From GCA-002715885 sp045561575 (GTDB lineage: Bacteria; Bacteroidota; Bacteroidia; Flavobacteriales; BACL11), in assembly GCA_045561575.1 (NCBI GenBank), contig JBJKXM010000070.1, positions 1 to 22,360 on the forward strand: DNA of 22,360 nt, read 5' to 3'. Below are positions 9,801 to 17,992 of this stretch, piece after piece (position 1 is the stretch's first letter; each line of letters begins with the position of its first letter). The notes below the pieces were generated by a model that saw nothing but the letters and a program-made list of their open reading frames with translations, was not told the origin of the DNA and searched no databases. The position numbers and the translations under genes were made by a program.

Positions 9801-12800
9801 AAATAACTGTGTTACCTCAACTATATTTTCATTAACTAACCCAAATGAAATTAGTGTAATACAGAACAACACTAATATTTTATGTCATGGAGATACTAAT
9901 GGAGTGACCATTCTTAATATTTCTGGTGGTGATGGAAATTATACTTTAAATGCATTTGGACAAACACTCCCTTTACTTGGATCAAATACGATTAGCTCTG
10001 CTCAATTTTTTCCTGCTGGAATTCCTGCTGGAATATATCCATTCTCAGTTTCTGATGGACTTGGTTGTATTAAAAATGATACAATAATAATAACTCAACC
10101 AAATCCTTTAACAACAATAAATACAGTTAATAATATAAGTTGTTATGGACTAACTGATGGATCAGCTACATTAAATATTTTAGGTGGAACCCCTCCCTAT
10201 GTGGAAGATTGGGGTGGATTTAATCCAAATGCTTTAGCTCAAGGAATATATTTCTTTACAGTAACTGATTCTAATAGCTGTTCTTACAGTGATAGTATAA
10301 CAATTACAGAGCCTGACTCCTTATATTATTCTGCATTAGTAAATAATATCAGTTGTTATGGTTTTGATGATGGAAACGTATCTTTCACTATAAATGGTGG
10401 TACACCACCATACTATGAAAATTGGGGTGCAAGTTATCCATTAGCTTTGACTCCAGGTATGCATTACTACTCAGTAAGTGATACAAATGGATGTAGTATT
10501 TCTGACTCCGTTAATATTAATGAACCGTCAGAACTTGTAGTAACTATTTCAAGTACTAATATTACCTGTTATGGTGGAAATAATGGAACTGCAACATTAA
10601 CAATTTCTGGTGGGACATCACCATATTTTGAAGATTGGTTTGGTTATGACCCAACAGCGCTAATTGCTGGAACTTACACTTATACAGTAACAGACACAAA
10701 TAACTGTTTCATTACAGACTCAATAACAATTACACAATCTCAAGATTCACTAACTTCTACTCTAACACCAACTAATTTAAGTTCGTGTTTAATTTTGGAT
10801 GGAAGTATTGATCAAAGTATTATTGGGGGAACACCTCCATATACTTACTTATGGAATAATGGAGATACAACTGAAGATATTAGTAATCTTATGGCAGGAA
10901 CGTATTCAGTTACAACAACTGATACCAACGGTTGTTTTACAACTGCTACAATCTTTGTTGATCAACCATCAGACAGTCTAAGGTTAAATTTATCAACTCA
11001 AAACTTTAATGGATTTAATATTGCTTGCTATGGAGATACAAATGGAACAATTTCTGCAATTACAAGTGGTGGATTTGGTTTATTATCATACAATTGGTCA
11101 AATGGAGATACTACTTCAATAGCAAATAATTTATATGCTGGATCTTTCTCTGTCACTGTTACTGACACTGCTGGATGCTCATTAACTGATAGTACGATTT
11201 TAATTGAACCAGCTGAATTCACCTCAACTTATTCTACTACTGATGTTTTATGTTACAATGACAGCACGGGTTCTGCTACAGTTACTTTTAATGGTGGTGT
11301 TCCTGATTATCTATTAGCATGGGGAAGCTTTACACTTCCACTTCTTAATGGTCAGAATATTTTTGCCAGTGGAACAATTATTCCACAAGGATTATACCCA
11401 TACAGTGCTACTGACTTAAATGGATGTTCAATTTACGATACCATTACAATTAATCAACCAGATAGTTTATTCTCTTCTCTTTTAATTTCGGATTATAATG
11501 GATTTAGTGTTTCTTGTGAGGGAGGGCAAGATGCTGTGGTAAACTTAATTTTAAATGGTGGTACTTCACCCTACAATGCGTCTTTTAATTCTTCTATTAA
11601 CTTATCAATACAAAATGAGTTAGATACAACAAATGTTCCACTTTCTTTTGCTGGAACATATAATTACATTATTTCTGACACCAATGGATGTATCTTTTCA
11701 GATAGCATCACGCTTACTGAACCACCAAGATTATCATCATTTACTCAACTACTTAATAATGTAAGCTGTTATGATGCATGTGATGGTGCAATGACTGTAT
11801 TTGCTAGTGGTGGTATTAGTCCTTACAACTACATTTGGAATAATGATTCAACTCAAATTTCTGATACTGCAACTAACCTTTGTGCGGGTAATTATACAGT
11901 TCAAATTTTAGATGCTAATAATTGCATATCCAATTCTATAGATTCTATTTCACAACCAAATCAAATTTCAATTGGTTTAGATTCAATTACAAACAATACC
12001 GTTTATGGTGGAAATATTGGAAATATATATATTACTCTAAACGATACCTCATCCTCTGTTGCATATAGCTGGAGTGGGCCTAATGGCTTTACCTCTAATA
12101 GTGAAGATATTGTCAATCTTTATGCTGGCACATATATTTTAAATACAACTGATTCCTTAGGCTGTTCCTTAGATACATTTATTGTTGAAGAACCATTATC
12201 TCTTTCAGCTTCACTTGATTATATAACTAATAATATATGTTGGGGAAGAAACCAAGGTGCTATTGCTATAACTGCTGATGGTGGAGATTCTGTTTACACT
12301 TATCTATGGACAGGTCCAAATGGTTTCACATCAACAGATGAAGATATTGATAGTTTATATGCAGGTATTTATACTCTAGAATTATCTGACACAACAAATA
12401 CAATATCATACAGCTATACGGTATTAGAAAATGATGAAATAATTATTTTCTCAACTGGAGCTACTGCTATTTGTGATGATGGTAGTGCAGTTGCAACAGC
12501 TTATGGTTTTGGTGGAACACCTCCCTTAAATACTTATTGGAGCAATGGAGATACTGGAATTTCAACAACACTAGCTGTTGGAACTCATGCTGTAACTGTG
12601 ATTGATGTTTATGGATGTAATTCTACTGATTCTGTTACCATTGAGCCCGGAGATTCCTTGAGTTTATTCCCAAATTCTACAATGGTAAGTTGTTATGACC
12701 TAAACGATGGAATTGTAGAAGTTTTAGTTACCAACGGAGGAACACCCCCATATCAATATTCAGATGATGGTGGGTTGACATATCAAAGTTCTAACACTTT

Positions 12801-13584
12801 TTATAACCTATCACCTGGTAATCATACCTTCACAGTTTTAGATAATAACGGTTGTTCAAATGATATAACTACGCTTATTACTCAACCACTTGAACTTGGT
12901 GTAGATGTAATTTTTACTAATCTACAATGTTTTAATGATTGTGATGCTACAGCGACTGCAATTGTAGATAATGGTACTCAACCATATTCATATGAGTGGA
13001 CAGATCCAAGTCAACAATTAAATCAAACAGCAATTAATTTATGTGCGGGATCTTACAACGTTACAGTAACTGATGCGAATGGTTGTGTGACTACAGGATT
13101 TGTGAGTATTGTTAATCCAAATCCAATAATTGTAAATGTTTGGCAATATGAAAATATGTTAGAGGCTACTTCAGGCTTTGTGTCATATCAATGGTTGGAT
13201 GGTCAAGGAAACCCAATTTCTGGTGAAACTTCAAATGAGTTTTTCCCTACCTCTGTTGGTGAATACAGTGTCGAAGTAACCGATTCGAATGGATGTACAA
13301 TGATTTCATTGCCTATATATTACAACTATACTGTAATGATCAATAATGAAATGAACTTTAATATTTATCCAAATCCAACAAGTAGTGCTTTATTTATAAA
13401 TGGGGCTGCTAAAATTTCTGAAGTTGAAATATATAATGCTCTAGGTGATAAAGTAATTCATCATCAAAATGAATACAGTGCTGAAATACTTGAATTTGAT
13501 TTATCAAATAAAACAAGAGGTGTTTATTTTGTGAAGATTATTAGTGGTAATAAGCTTATAAATTACAAAATCGTACTACAATAA
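6895..13584 (+). CDS. Giant SprB-repeat adhesin-like protein with T9SS sorting domain
   Basis: 2229 residues. The signal peptide ends FFAFAQ (about 1-21). An Fn3-like domain (22-107) follows, then one SprB-type repeat (about 115-181), an unassigned beta-rich stretch (182-352), and about 20 further SprB-type repeats (359-2077) with cores such as SCYGxxDGxxxxxxxGGTPPY and TVTDxNGC. A GEVED-like domain (about 619-787, key strings DWNTDGDF and EDYSL) interrupts the fifth repeat. Next come an Ig/PKD-like domain (2078-2147) and a T9SS type A sorting domain (2154-2229) with FNIYPNPTS and GVYFVKI. The T9SS tail predicts export across the outer membrane with surface attachment or release. SprB, the family model, is the mobile gliding adhesin of Flavobacterium johnsoniae, but SprB repeats also occur in many non-gliding adhesins, and no SprF/PorP-type partner is adjacent. 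The domain organisation is clear; the ligand is unknown. Confidence 0.93.
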   Translation: MKKHLLTLLISFSISFFAFAQAPTNPAVNLVFSTSAILEWERGTCAQLNYTLAYKDSTQSNWDSVVVSNNGFTVQVHNLTGLNSLTTYNWRVKCDTTWVYGPNFTTTSIFNFNYNVTDATCSGSNDGAIDMSVNGGSQPYTFQWSSPIYPWFSETTEDIDTLFPGLYYIDVTDVLGSTERDSVVVSIVDSHSINQNVSNFSINPVTGYGQWTNTILQLTNTGCDVNLRPEFIISHDSVNIIQGDFDLQWFNPLTGQFANLPYSINSNGEAYGFWHYTSNGPNPDSTGITVSEGATQLLTVRVRFNNNPTNTASYGLYSCIWNTQEVDSIGNIIQTLAPADTLDLRFSDCASFSIDSLTINNILCFGTNDGSATISSVNSGFGSYTYIWSNGDTSSTANNLSAGNYSVIINDNYSGCQDSTTFIITEASPILITLTGVDVSCNGASDGSITSSVSGTGSFSYSWSNGATTSSINSLSAGTYTLTVYDSVCNISFTDSYTITNPDLLNYYSSSLPNGSCDSTQCTGLISANISGGTQPYQYNWSNGSTQQSISNLCAGTYTLIATDSNSCQTFYDTIVIIDTVGSASFFIASNDVSCFGLNDGSAEAIVSTGTTYGNVSLLNYCGSMPYSNANVNISEVRLIGDNGDDIVNNTSTYGDDYEDFTNQYASLTPNNTYTVTIEIGSVNPNHLINEFAGAKVYADWNTDGDFDETNEELGIINVDTVPFITDVTFTVPNTLSGYVTRLRVVMQENNDTLIGPCDSTYFDPNTVSFIGPIRGATEDYSLVVNVSQQPTFLWSNGETTQVIDSLSPGTYSCVLTDANNCTATDSVTIIEPSQIIDSLNIGTILCNGGYTTASLTISGGIPPYTETWSSTPNRIYAGTMSYTITDSSGCQVSNSFTVTQPSPTILTVQILDSISCYGGNDGALFTDIVGGIAPFTFMWTNNANNDTLYTDTITNLIAARYFCTITDSNNCVTSTIFSLTNPNEISVIQNNTNILCHGDTNGVTILNISGGDGNYTLNAFGQTLPLLGSNTISSAQFFPAGIPAGIYPFSVSDGLGCIKNDTIIITQPNPLTTINTVNNISCYGLTDGSATLNILGGTPPYVEDWGGFNPNALAQGIYFFTVTDSNSCSYSDSITITEPDSLYYSALVNNISCYGFDDGNVSFTINGGTPPYYENWGASYPLALTPGMHYYSVSDTNGCSISDSVNINEPSELVVTISSTNITCYGGNNGTATLTISGGTSPYFEDWFGYDPTALIAGTYTYTVTDTNNCFITDSITITQSQDSLTSTLTPTNLSSCLILDGSIDQSIIGGTPPYTYLWNNGDTTEDISNLMAGTYSVTTTDTNGCFTTATIFVDQPSDSLRLNLSTQNFNGFNIACYGDTNGTISAITSGGFGLLSYNWSNGDTTSIANNLYAGSFSVTVTDTAGCSLTDSTILIEPAEFTSTYSTTDVLCYNDSTGSATVTFNGGVPDYLLAWGSFTLPLLNGQNIFASGTIIPQGLYPYSATDLNGCSIYDTITINQPDSLFSSLLISDYNGFSVSCEGGQDAVVNLILNGGTSPYNASFNSSINLSIQNELDTTNVPLSFAGTYNYIISDTNGCIFSDSITLTEPPRLSSFTQLLNNVSCYDACDGAMTVFASGGISPYNYIWNNDSTQISDTATNLCAGNYTVQILDANNCISNSIDSISQPNQISIGLDSITNNTVYGGNIGNIYITLNDTSSSVAYSWSGPNGFTSNSEDIVNLYAGTYILNTTDSLGCSLDTFIVEEPLSLSASLDYITNNICWGRNQGAIAITADGGDSVYTYLWTGPNGFTSTDEDIDSLYAGIYTLELSDTTNTISYSYTVLENDEIIIFSTGATAICDDGSAVATAYGFGGTPPLNTYWSNGDTGISTTLAVGTHAVTVIDVYGCNSTDSVTIEPGDSLSLFPNSTMVSCYDLNDGIVEVLVTNGGTPPYQYSDDGGLTYQSSNTFYNLSPGNHTFTVLDNNGCSNDITTLITQPLELGVDVIFTNLQCFNDCDATATAIVDNGTQPYSYEWTDPSQQLNQTAINLCAGSYNVTVTDANGCVTTGFVSIVNPNPIIVNVWQYENMLEATSGFVSYQWLDGQGNPISGETSNEFFPTSVGEYSVEVTDSNGCTMISLPIYYNYTVMINNEMNFNIYPNPTSSALFINGAAKISEVEIYNALGDKVIHHQNEYSAEILEFDLSNKTRGVYFVKIISGNKLINYKIVLQ
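7237..13125 (+). repeat. Array of about 21 SprB-type repeats
   Basis: Units of roughly 70-90 residues, each normally with one Cys near the start (CYG/CFG) and one near the end (NGC/NNC/SGC), consistent with one disulfide per unit. I counted 21 starts by eye; the first is set apart by a non-repeat stretch (7440-7950). Two subtypes alternate: a 'WSNGDTT...NL.AG.Y' form and a 'DWGGFNPNALAQGIY' form. Units eight and fourteen share a longer TLPLL insert. Confidence 0.88.
8750..9255 (+). other. GEVED-like domain inserted in a SprB repeat
   Basis: Encodes about residues 619-787. It starts NYCGSMPY, contains DYEDFT, VYADWNTDGDFDE and GATEDYSLVV, and so resembles the GEVED domain (Pfam PF20009 by memory). 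The SprB repeat begins before it (SCFGLNDGSAEA) and resumes after it (TFLWSNGETTQ). Confidence 0.75.
13351..13581 (+). other. T9SS type A C-terminal sorting domain
   Basis: The last 77 residues begin MNFNIYPNPTSS and contain EVEIYNALGDKV and RGVYFVKI, ending in a short beta-strand KIVLQ. This is the standard conserved C-terminal signal read by the type IX secretion system. It implies the type IX machinery is encoded elsewhere in the genome. Confidence 0.95.
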
Positions 13585-13626
13585 ATTTTTTACTAATTTG
13601 CAATCTGAAAAATAACAATAAAAAAT

Positions 13627-15210
13627 ATGATTAAAAGAATTCTTTTTTCAACTATAATATGTCTGTTTGCATTCTTAAACTCTAATGCAAATTTTATTGA
13701 CTCATCCTATTTTTCTCATCTTAAGGCCTATGAATGGCAGCCAATTTCTGATGTTGAAAAAGTTTTACAACATGAAAAAGCTAAAGAATTGACAAAAAGA
13801 ACTCTAGATCAATCAAAATTAGCTGATAAACATTATGTGGATGGAGTTAAAAAAATGAAATCTAAAGAATACAATGCTGCAATAAAAGAATTTAAAGCTG
13901 CAATGAAAAGATATAAAAGAGCTAAACTAAGTGATAATGCATTAAATTTCATAAGAGTAAATATGGCATTAAGTTATGCTCATACAGGAAACAAACAGGA
14001 TATTGTTGCTGCAAAAAGATATTTAGATTTAGTTACATCAAAAATATATTCAGATGAAAATTGGAATTATAATATAGCAATAGCTAAAAATAAAGTTGGT
14101 GATCAACTTGAAGCAACTAAAATCCTAAATTCGATCATTAAGAAAAATAATGGAAATTTCCAAGCTTATGTAACCCTTGCCTCTATATATAGAGATTCTG
14201 GAAACGAAGATGATGCTGAGAAAATTGTTGAAAAAATGCTAAAAGCTGAAAACAAATTAAATCAGCAAAAAAAGAAAAATATACAAGCAAAAAATACAAG
14301 ATCTTCAAAAACTAAAAAAGTTAAAAAGAAAAAAGTAGTTATTAATCCAAGAGGAAAAAAACCAGATGTTACTAACTTAAAAGTTAGTTTAAAAGATGAT
14401 CCTCTTCAATTTGATAAAATTGAAAAAATAGATGATAGAAGTATGATTCAAGTGCAAGCAGGAATTGCTGACTACAATGATGGATTAAATGCGCTGAAAG
14501 ATAAAAACTACAAGGCTGCACAAAAGAAACTAAAAGATGCCGAGAAAAAATTAAAAAGAGGAAAGATTGCTGAAGATGGTCTTAATTTCTCAAGAGCTAA
14601 CCTAGCTATTACAATGCTAGCTTCTGGTGAAAAAAGAGGAGTTGGACAGGCAAAAAGATACTTGATGAATCTAACACCTAGAATTTATAAAGATAGAGAT
14701 TGGGCTTACAATATGGCAGTAGCACACTATGATTTTGGATCTCGATCAAAAGGGGCAACACAAAAAGATTTCCTTGAAAAATCAGTTAAGTTATTTAAGA
14801 GCACAATCCAAATGGATAAACTTTATTTAACTGCTTATCAAAATCTAATTTTTGTATACAAAGCAATGGGAGAAGATTCTAAAGCAATGAGCACATACAA
14901 AGCTTATGTAAAAAGTAGAGATAAGCTGTTAAATTCATTCTCAAAAGATGAACAATCAAAATTAGGAATGGGTGTTCCTTATGTATTTAGAGTTAGACTT
15001 GGTACCTATGGAAAATACGATGCTCCAGTAGAACTTTATGATCAAGATTATCTGATTATTGTTCCTGTAAATGAAAGAGAAACTTCTTATGTTGCTGGAA
15101 TGTTTTATAACCTTAAAGATGCTCAATCTTATTTAAAGAAGATGCAAAAGAATGGATTTAGATCAGCCTCAATTGCTGCATTTAAAGATGGAGAAATAAC
15201 TGAATTTTAA
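13627..15210 (+). CDS. Periplasmic TPR-like protein with two homologous halves and SPOR-like C-terminus
   Basis: 527 residues. The signal peptide ends NSNA (about 1-21). Two related helical segments (about 66-210 and 274-435) each contain a YNAA/YKAA-type TPR helix pair, then LNF.R.N.A, AKRYL and IY.D..W.YN.A, so the gene carries an internal duplication. A Lys-rich linker (about 211-260) joins them. The C-terminus (450-520) has FRVRLGTYGKY, YVAGMFYNLKDAQSYL and GFRSASIAAFKDG, which resembles a SPOR domain; these bind peptidoglycan bare of stem peptides. I infer a periplasmic scaffold or anchor. The gene lies 42 bp after the giant adhesin gene with no terminator visible between, so both are probably one transcript and it may support that adhesin's export or retention. 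Neither TPR nor SPOR reveals a specific partner. Its stop codon overlaps that of the convergent gene. Confidence 0.85.
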   Translation: MIKRILFSTIICLFAFLNSNANFIDSSYFSHLKAYEWQPISDVEKVLQHEKAKELTKRTLDQSKLADKHYVDGVKKMKSKEYNAAIKEFKAAMKRYKRAKLSDNALNFIRVNMALSYAHTGNKQDIVAAKRYLDLVTSKIYSDENWNYNIAIAKNKVGDQLEATKILNSIIKKNNGNFQAYVTLASIYRDSGNEDDAEKIVEKMLKAENKLNQQKKKNIQAKNTRSSKTKKVKKKKVVINPRGKKPDVTNLKVSLKDDPLQFDKIEKIDDRSMIQVQAGIADYNDGLNALKDKNYKAAQKKLKDAEKKLKRGKIAEDGLNFSRANLAITMLASGEKRGVGQAKRYLMNLTPRIYKDRDWAYNMAVAHYDFGSRSKGATQKDFLEKSVKLFKSTIQMDKLYLTAYQNLIFVYKAMGEDSKAMSTYKAYVKSRDKLLNSFSKDEQSKLGMGVPYVFRVRLGTYGKYDAPVELYDQDYLIIVPVNERETSYVAGMFYNLKDAQSYLKKMQKNGFRSASIAAFKDGEITEF

Positions 15211-16571
15211 AAATCTATAAAAGGATTTATAAAATTGGTCTTTATTCCTAAAACTAAATAAGTACTATTTACTTTATTCGTTTGATTTCTGATCGCACAA
15301 GCAGCAAATGCTTTTGCAAATTTCAAATCATAGTTCACTTCAGCATATAGCGTGTGTAGATGTGTCAAAATTCCTTGCCCGTTAAAATTTCCATATGAAA
15401 ATTCTCCTCCCTCACCTGATGCTAAAAAATCAGAAATAAAAATATTTTGACCATAATGAGTATCAACAGAATCTGCACCATATACTGCATAAGTATATTT
15501 TAAATTAGAACCCCATTTTTTATAAGTGTAATTCATTATAAAAATATTTTCTTTAAAATTAGCACCCAGTGGATGTGCCAAAGCTTGGTTCATATGCGTA
15601 TAGTTTTGCATTGGATGCTTGTGTGCATAAGTATAGGGCTGAGCCTGATTAAATTCTGTCAAAAAATAAAAATTATGTTCGTTGATATTGAATTTAGATT
15701 TCAATCCAATCTGAAAAGCTAATTTATTTTGAAAAAATCCATCACCAGTATTTTCATATCTATTAATATTTAAGTCATCAATTAAGAGTTGACTGTAAAT
15801 ATTTACTTTATTTAATTGACAATCTATATTAACACCTAAAAGCGCATTATCAGGAGAATGCTTAGAAAATTCTACAGGGCGATAAAATATAATAGGGTTT
15901 AAATAATGGACATCAAAACCTCTTTCAAAATTTTCGTCTCTAGATTGCCATATAATTGCTTCAAATAAACCTATAGTTAAATTATTATTTACATTGTAAT
16001 CTAAATAATGAAATGCTCCATGCTTTTTTTGGGATTCATTTGATGTATATATATCGGTAAATGTGGTAAAATGATTATAGTATTTTACTTTCCAAAAATT
16101 TGTAATAAAAGTAAAAAAAGGATATGGCGTATGATTTGTTGAAAGAAGCATTGACCTGTATCCATTTCCAATAAAATTAGTTCCCTTTCCAAATCGAGTA
16201 GAAAAATATTTATTAATTCTATAATCAGATGTTAATGAAAAATATGTTAGATTATCATCTTCTTTATTCATTCCAGGGTAAACTCCCATTGAATCAACAT
16301 AGTTAGATAATGCAGTATTAAAATCTCCATCTATATTTAAAATTCTTGATGAAATTTTTAGTTTTTTAGAATAATTAAGAAAAATATCACTTCCATATGC
16401 TAGTAGTGAATGCGAAGAATTTTCAAACTGATTTGAAGCATAATGCGAGGCAAAAAAAGGAACAATTGTTATGTTCTTTAAAGAATCATTATTATCAAAA
16501 CCAATATCAATAATAGGTTGTGAGAATGAAAAAAATGGTATTAGAAAAATTAAACTAATAAGCCTTTTCAT
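15207..16571 (-). CDS. Wzi/RemB-like outer-membrane capsule-assembly protein
   Basis: 454 residues. The signal peptide ends FFSFS, before Gln19. The body alternates polar and hydrophobic residues with many Tyr, Phe and Asn, as expected for an outer-membrane beta-barrel. The segment FGKGTNFIGNGYRSMLLS followed by PYPFF matches the Wzi capsule-assembly family, whose Flavobacterium member RemB is involved in gliding. In E. coli, Wzi helps hold capsule at the cell surface. It is somewhat shorter than RemB as I remember it (about 540). Its start overlaps the end of the WbaP-like gene by 17 bases, pointing to coupled translation as the last gene of the polysaccharide operon. AAAAGGAG abuts the ATG with no spacing and is probably only coding sequence of the upstream gene. 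Confidence 0.78.
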   Translation of the reverse strand: MKRLISLIFLIPFFSFSQPIIDIGFDNNDSLKNITIVPFFASHYASNQFENSSHSLLAYGSDIFLNYSKKLKISSRILNIDGDFNTALSNYVDSMGVYPGMNKEDDNLTYFSLTSDYRINKYFSTRFGKGTNFIGNGYRSMLLSTNHTPYPFFTFITNFWKVKYYNHFTTFTDIYTSNESQKKHGAFHYLDYNVNNNLTIGLFEAIIWQSRDENFERGFDVHYLNPIIFYRPVEFSKHSPDNALLGVNIDCQLNKVNIYSQLLIDDLNINRYENTGDGFFQNKLAFQIGLKSKFNINEHNFYFLTEFNQAQPYTYAHKHPMQNYTHMNQALAHPLGANFKENIFIMNYTYKKWGSNLKYTYAVYGADSVDTHYGQNIFISDFLASGEGGEFSYGNFNGQGILTHLHTLYAEVNYDLKFAKAFAACAIRNQTNKVNSTYLVLGIKTNFINPFIDF

Positions 16572-17937
16572 CTCCTTTTATAAAATTCAAAACAGTTCTT
16601 GCAATTATATTAATATCTAAAAAGAAAGTCCAATTCTCAATATACCAAACATCCCACTTTACTCTTCCTTCCATTTCATGCAATTCTTTTGTCTCACCCC
16701 TATACCCTCTTACCTGAGCAGCACCTGTAATACCTGGTTTTACAAGTTGACGAACCATATATTTCTTAATTAGTTCAGAGTATTGCTCAGTATGTTTTAA
16801 CATATGAGGTCTAGGACCAACAATTGACATATCTCCCTTAAACACATTAAAAAACTGTGGAAATTCATCAATGCTATGTTTTCTTAAAAAGAAACCAATA
16901 AAGGTTATTCTATCATCTCCTTTTATTGCTTGTTTACTATCTGAATCTTTATTTTGATTCATAGATCTAAATTTATAACACCAAAATTCTTTATTATCTA
17001 GACCTGATCTTTTCTGTTTAAACAAAACAGGGCCTTTTGATGATAATTTTATTAATAATGCAATTAAAGGAAACAACCATGAAAGAATAAAAATGATAAC
17101 TAAAGAAGAGAAAATTATATCAAATAATCTTTTTAAAAATTTACTAATTGAATCTTTAAGTGGCTCTTTTCTAAAACTTAGTACAGGGACGTTATTAAAA
17201 AAATCAATATTTACTCTACGAAGAGGAAATCCTCTAAAATCTGGAATAACCTTAAATCTGATTAAGTTCTGATCTGCAAAATCAACCAAATCTTGAATAA
17301 CATCAGTATTAGTTAATGGAAGTGTATAATAAATTTCATCTATTTCATTTTTCAAAGAGAAATTTTTAACTTCATTAAAATTAGAAGTATATACTTTCGT
17401 ATTAAAAGTAGGTTTGGATTCTGAAAAAACACCTAATAATTTAATTCCTAAAATATCATCAGAAAAAATATAATCATGTAAATCTTTTGCTGTATCTCCT
17501 CCTCCAACAATTAAAACTCGATCATAATTATATCCTTGCTTTCTGTAAAGAAAAATAAGTTTGATTGATAAATATCTCCAAAAGAGTACTAAAACAAAAA
17601 CTAAAATATAAGTATAGTATAAATGTTCTCTAGAAAATGGAGAATCATCGTTTAATGAAAAAAGTAAGGCAGCAATAGCAAAAATATTAATTACTCCTGC
17701 TCTCATTAGATTAAATAAAATTCTATCAACTCTTCTTAATCTTTTAATTGCATAAAGATCAAGCATAAATGAAGTAAAAATCCAAATAAAATTAAAAATA
17801 AGAAGAAGAAAGAAATATCTATCATCTTCAATTAATGAACCAAATTTGTAATAATAAGATAGTAAAAAAGAAAAGTTAATAAGAATTAAATCTCCTAAGA
17901 AATGTATAAACCAGAAATATCTAGAGTACCCCCTCAT
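16555..17937 (-). CDS. WbaP-type polyprenyl-phosphate sugar phosphotransferase
   Basis: 460 residues. Four N-terminal membrane segments (about 10-130) precede a Rossmann-like domain (137-260, VLIVGGGDTA). A membrane re-entrant segment (about 274-300) leads into the bacterial sugar transferase domain (268-455). The catalytic Asp357-Glu358 pair lies in SIDEFPQ, and KGPVLFKQKR and SIVGPRP are also present. The enzyme moves a sugar-1-phosphate from a nucleotide sugar to undecaprenyl phosphate in the inner membrane, the first step of an exopolysaccharide or capsule repeat unit. The length is usual for the full WbaP/CpsE type; the sugar (galactose or glucose most often) cannot be read from the sequence. 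It has its own promoter-like box 16 bases upstream and ends inside the next gene with TAG. Confidence 0.92.
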   Translation of the reverse strand: MRGYSRYFWFIHFLGDLILINFSFLLSYYYKFGSLIEDDRYFFLLLIFNFIWIFTSFMLDLYAIKRLRRVDRILFNLMRAGVINIFAIAALLFSLNDDSPFSREHLYYTYILVFVLVLFWRYLSIKLIFLYRKQGYNYDRVLIVGGGDTAKDLHDYIFSDDILGIKLLGVFSESKPTFNTKVYTSNFNEVKNFSLKNEIDEIYYTLPLTNTDVIQDLVDFADQNLIRFKVIPDFRGFPLRRVNIDFFNNVPVLSFRKEPLKDSISKFLKRLFDIIFSSLVIIFILSWLFPLIALLIKLSSKGPVLFKQKRSGLDNKEFWCYKFRSMNQNKDSDSKQAIKGDDRITFIGFFLRKHSIDEFPQFFNVFKGDMSIVGPRPHMLKHTEQYSELIKKYMVRQLVKPGITGAAQVRGYRGETKELHEMEGRVKWDVWYIENWTFFLDINIIARTVLNFIKGDEKAY

Positions 17938-17953
17938 TTTTATTTTATCTAAA

Positions 17954-17961
17954 CAAATATA
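17954..17961 (-). promoter_or_regulatory. Bacteroidota -7 box (TATATTTG) before the WbaP-like gene
   Basis: Exact TAnnTTTG on the minus strand within the 55-bp gap between the WecA-like and WbaP-like genes, 16 bases before the ATG at 17937. It could give internal transcription of the last two genes. No clear -33 element. Confidence 0.45.
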
Positions 17962-17992
17962 AAAAATAAAAGAAGGTACAAATTATAAGATA

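Noticed and set aside
10799..11222. Short frames at 10799-10981 (plus) and 11028-11222 (minus) inside the SprB-repeat gene
   Set aside because: Out-of-frame or antisense readings of the repeat sequence, with no homology or start signal.
13585..13626. Possible separate promoter (TACTAATTTG) for the TPR/SPOR gene
   Set aside because: It fits TAnnTTTG only with a missing or shifted base, so co-transcription with the adhesin gene is simpler.
15216..15231. Hairpin TATAAA-AGGA-TTTATA just after the plus-strand stop
   Set aside because: Only six A/T pairs and no U-run directly after; too weak to call a terminator, and it is coding sequence of the convergent gene.
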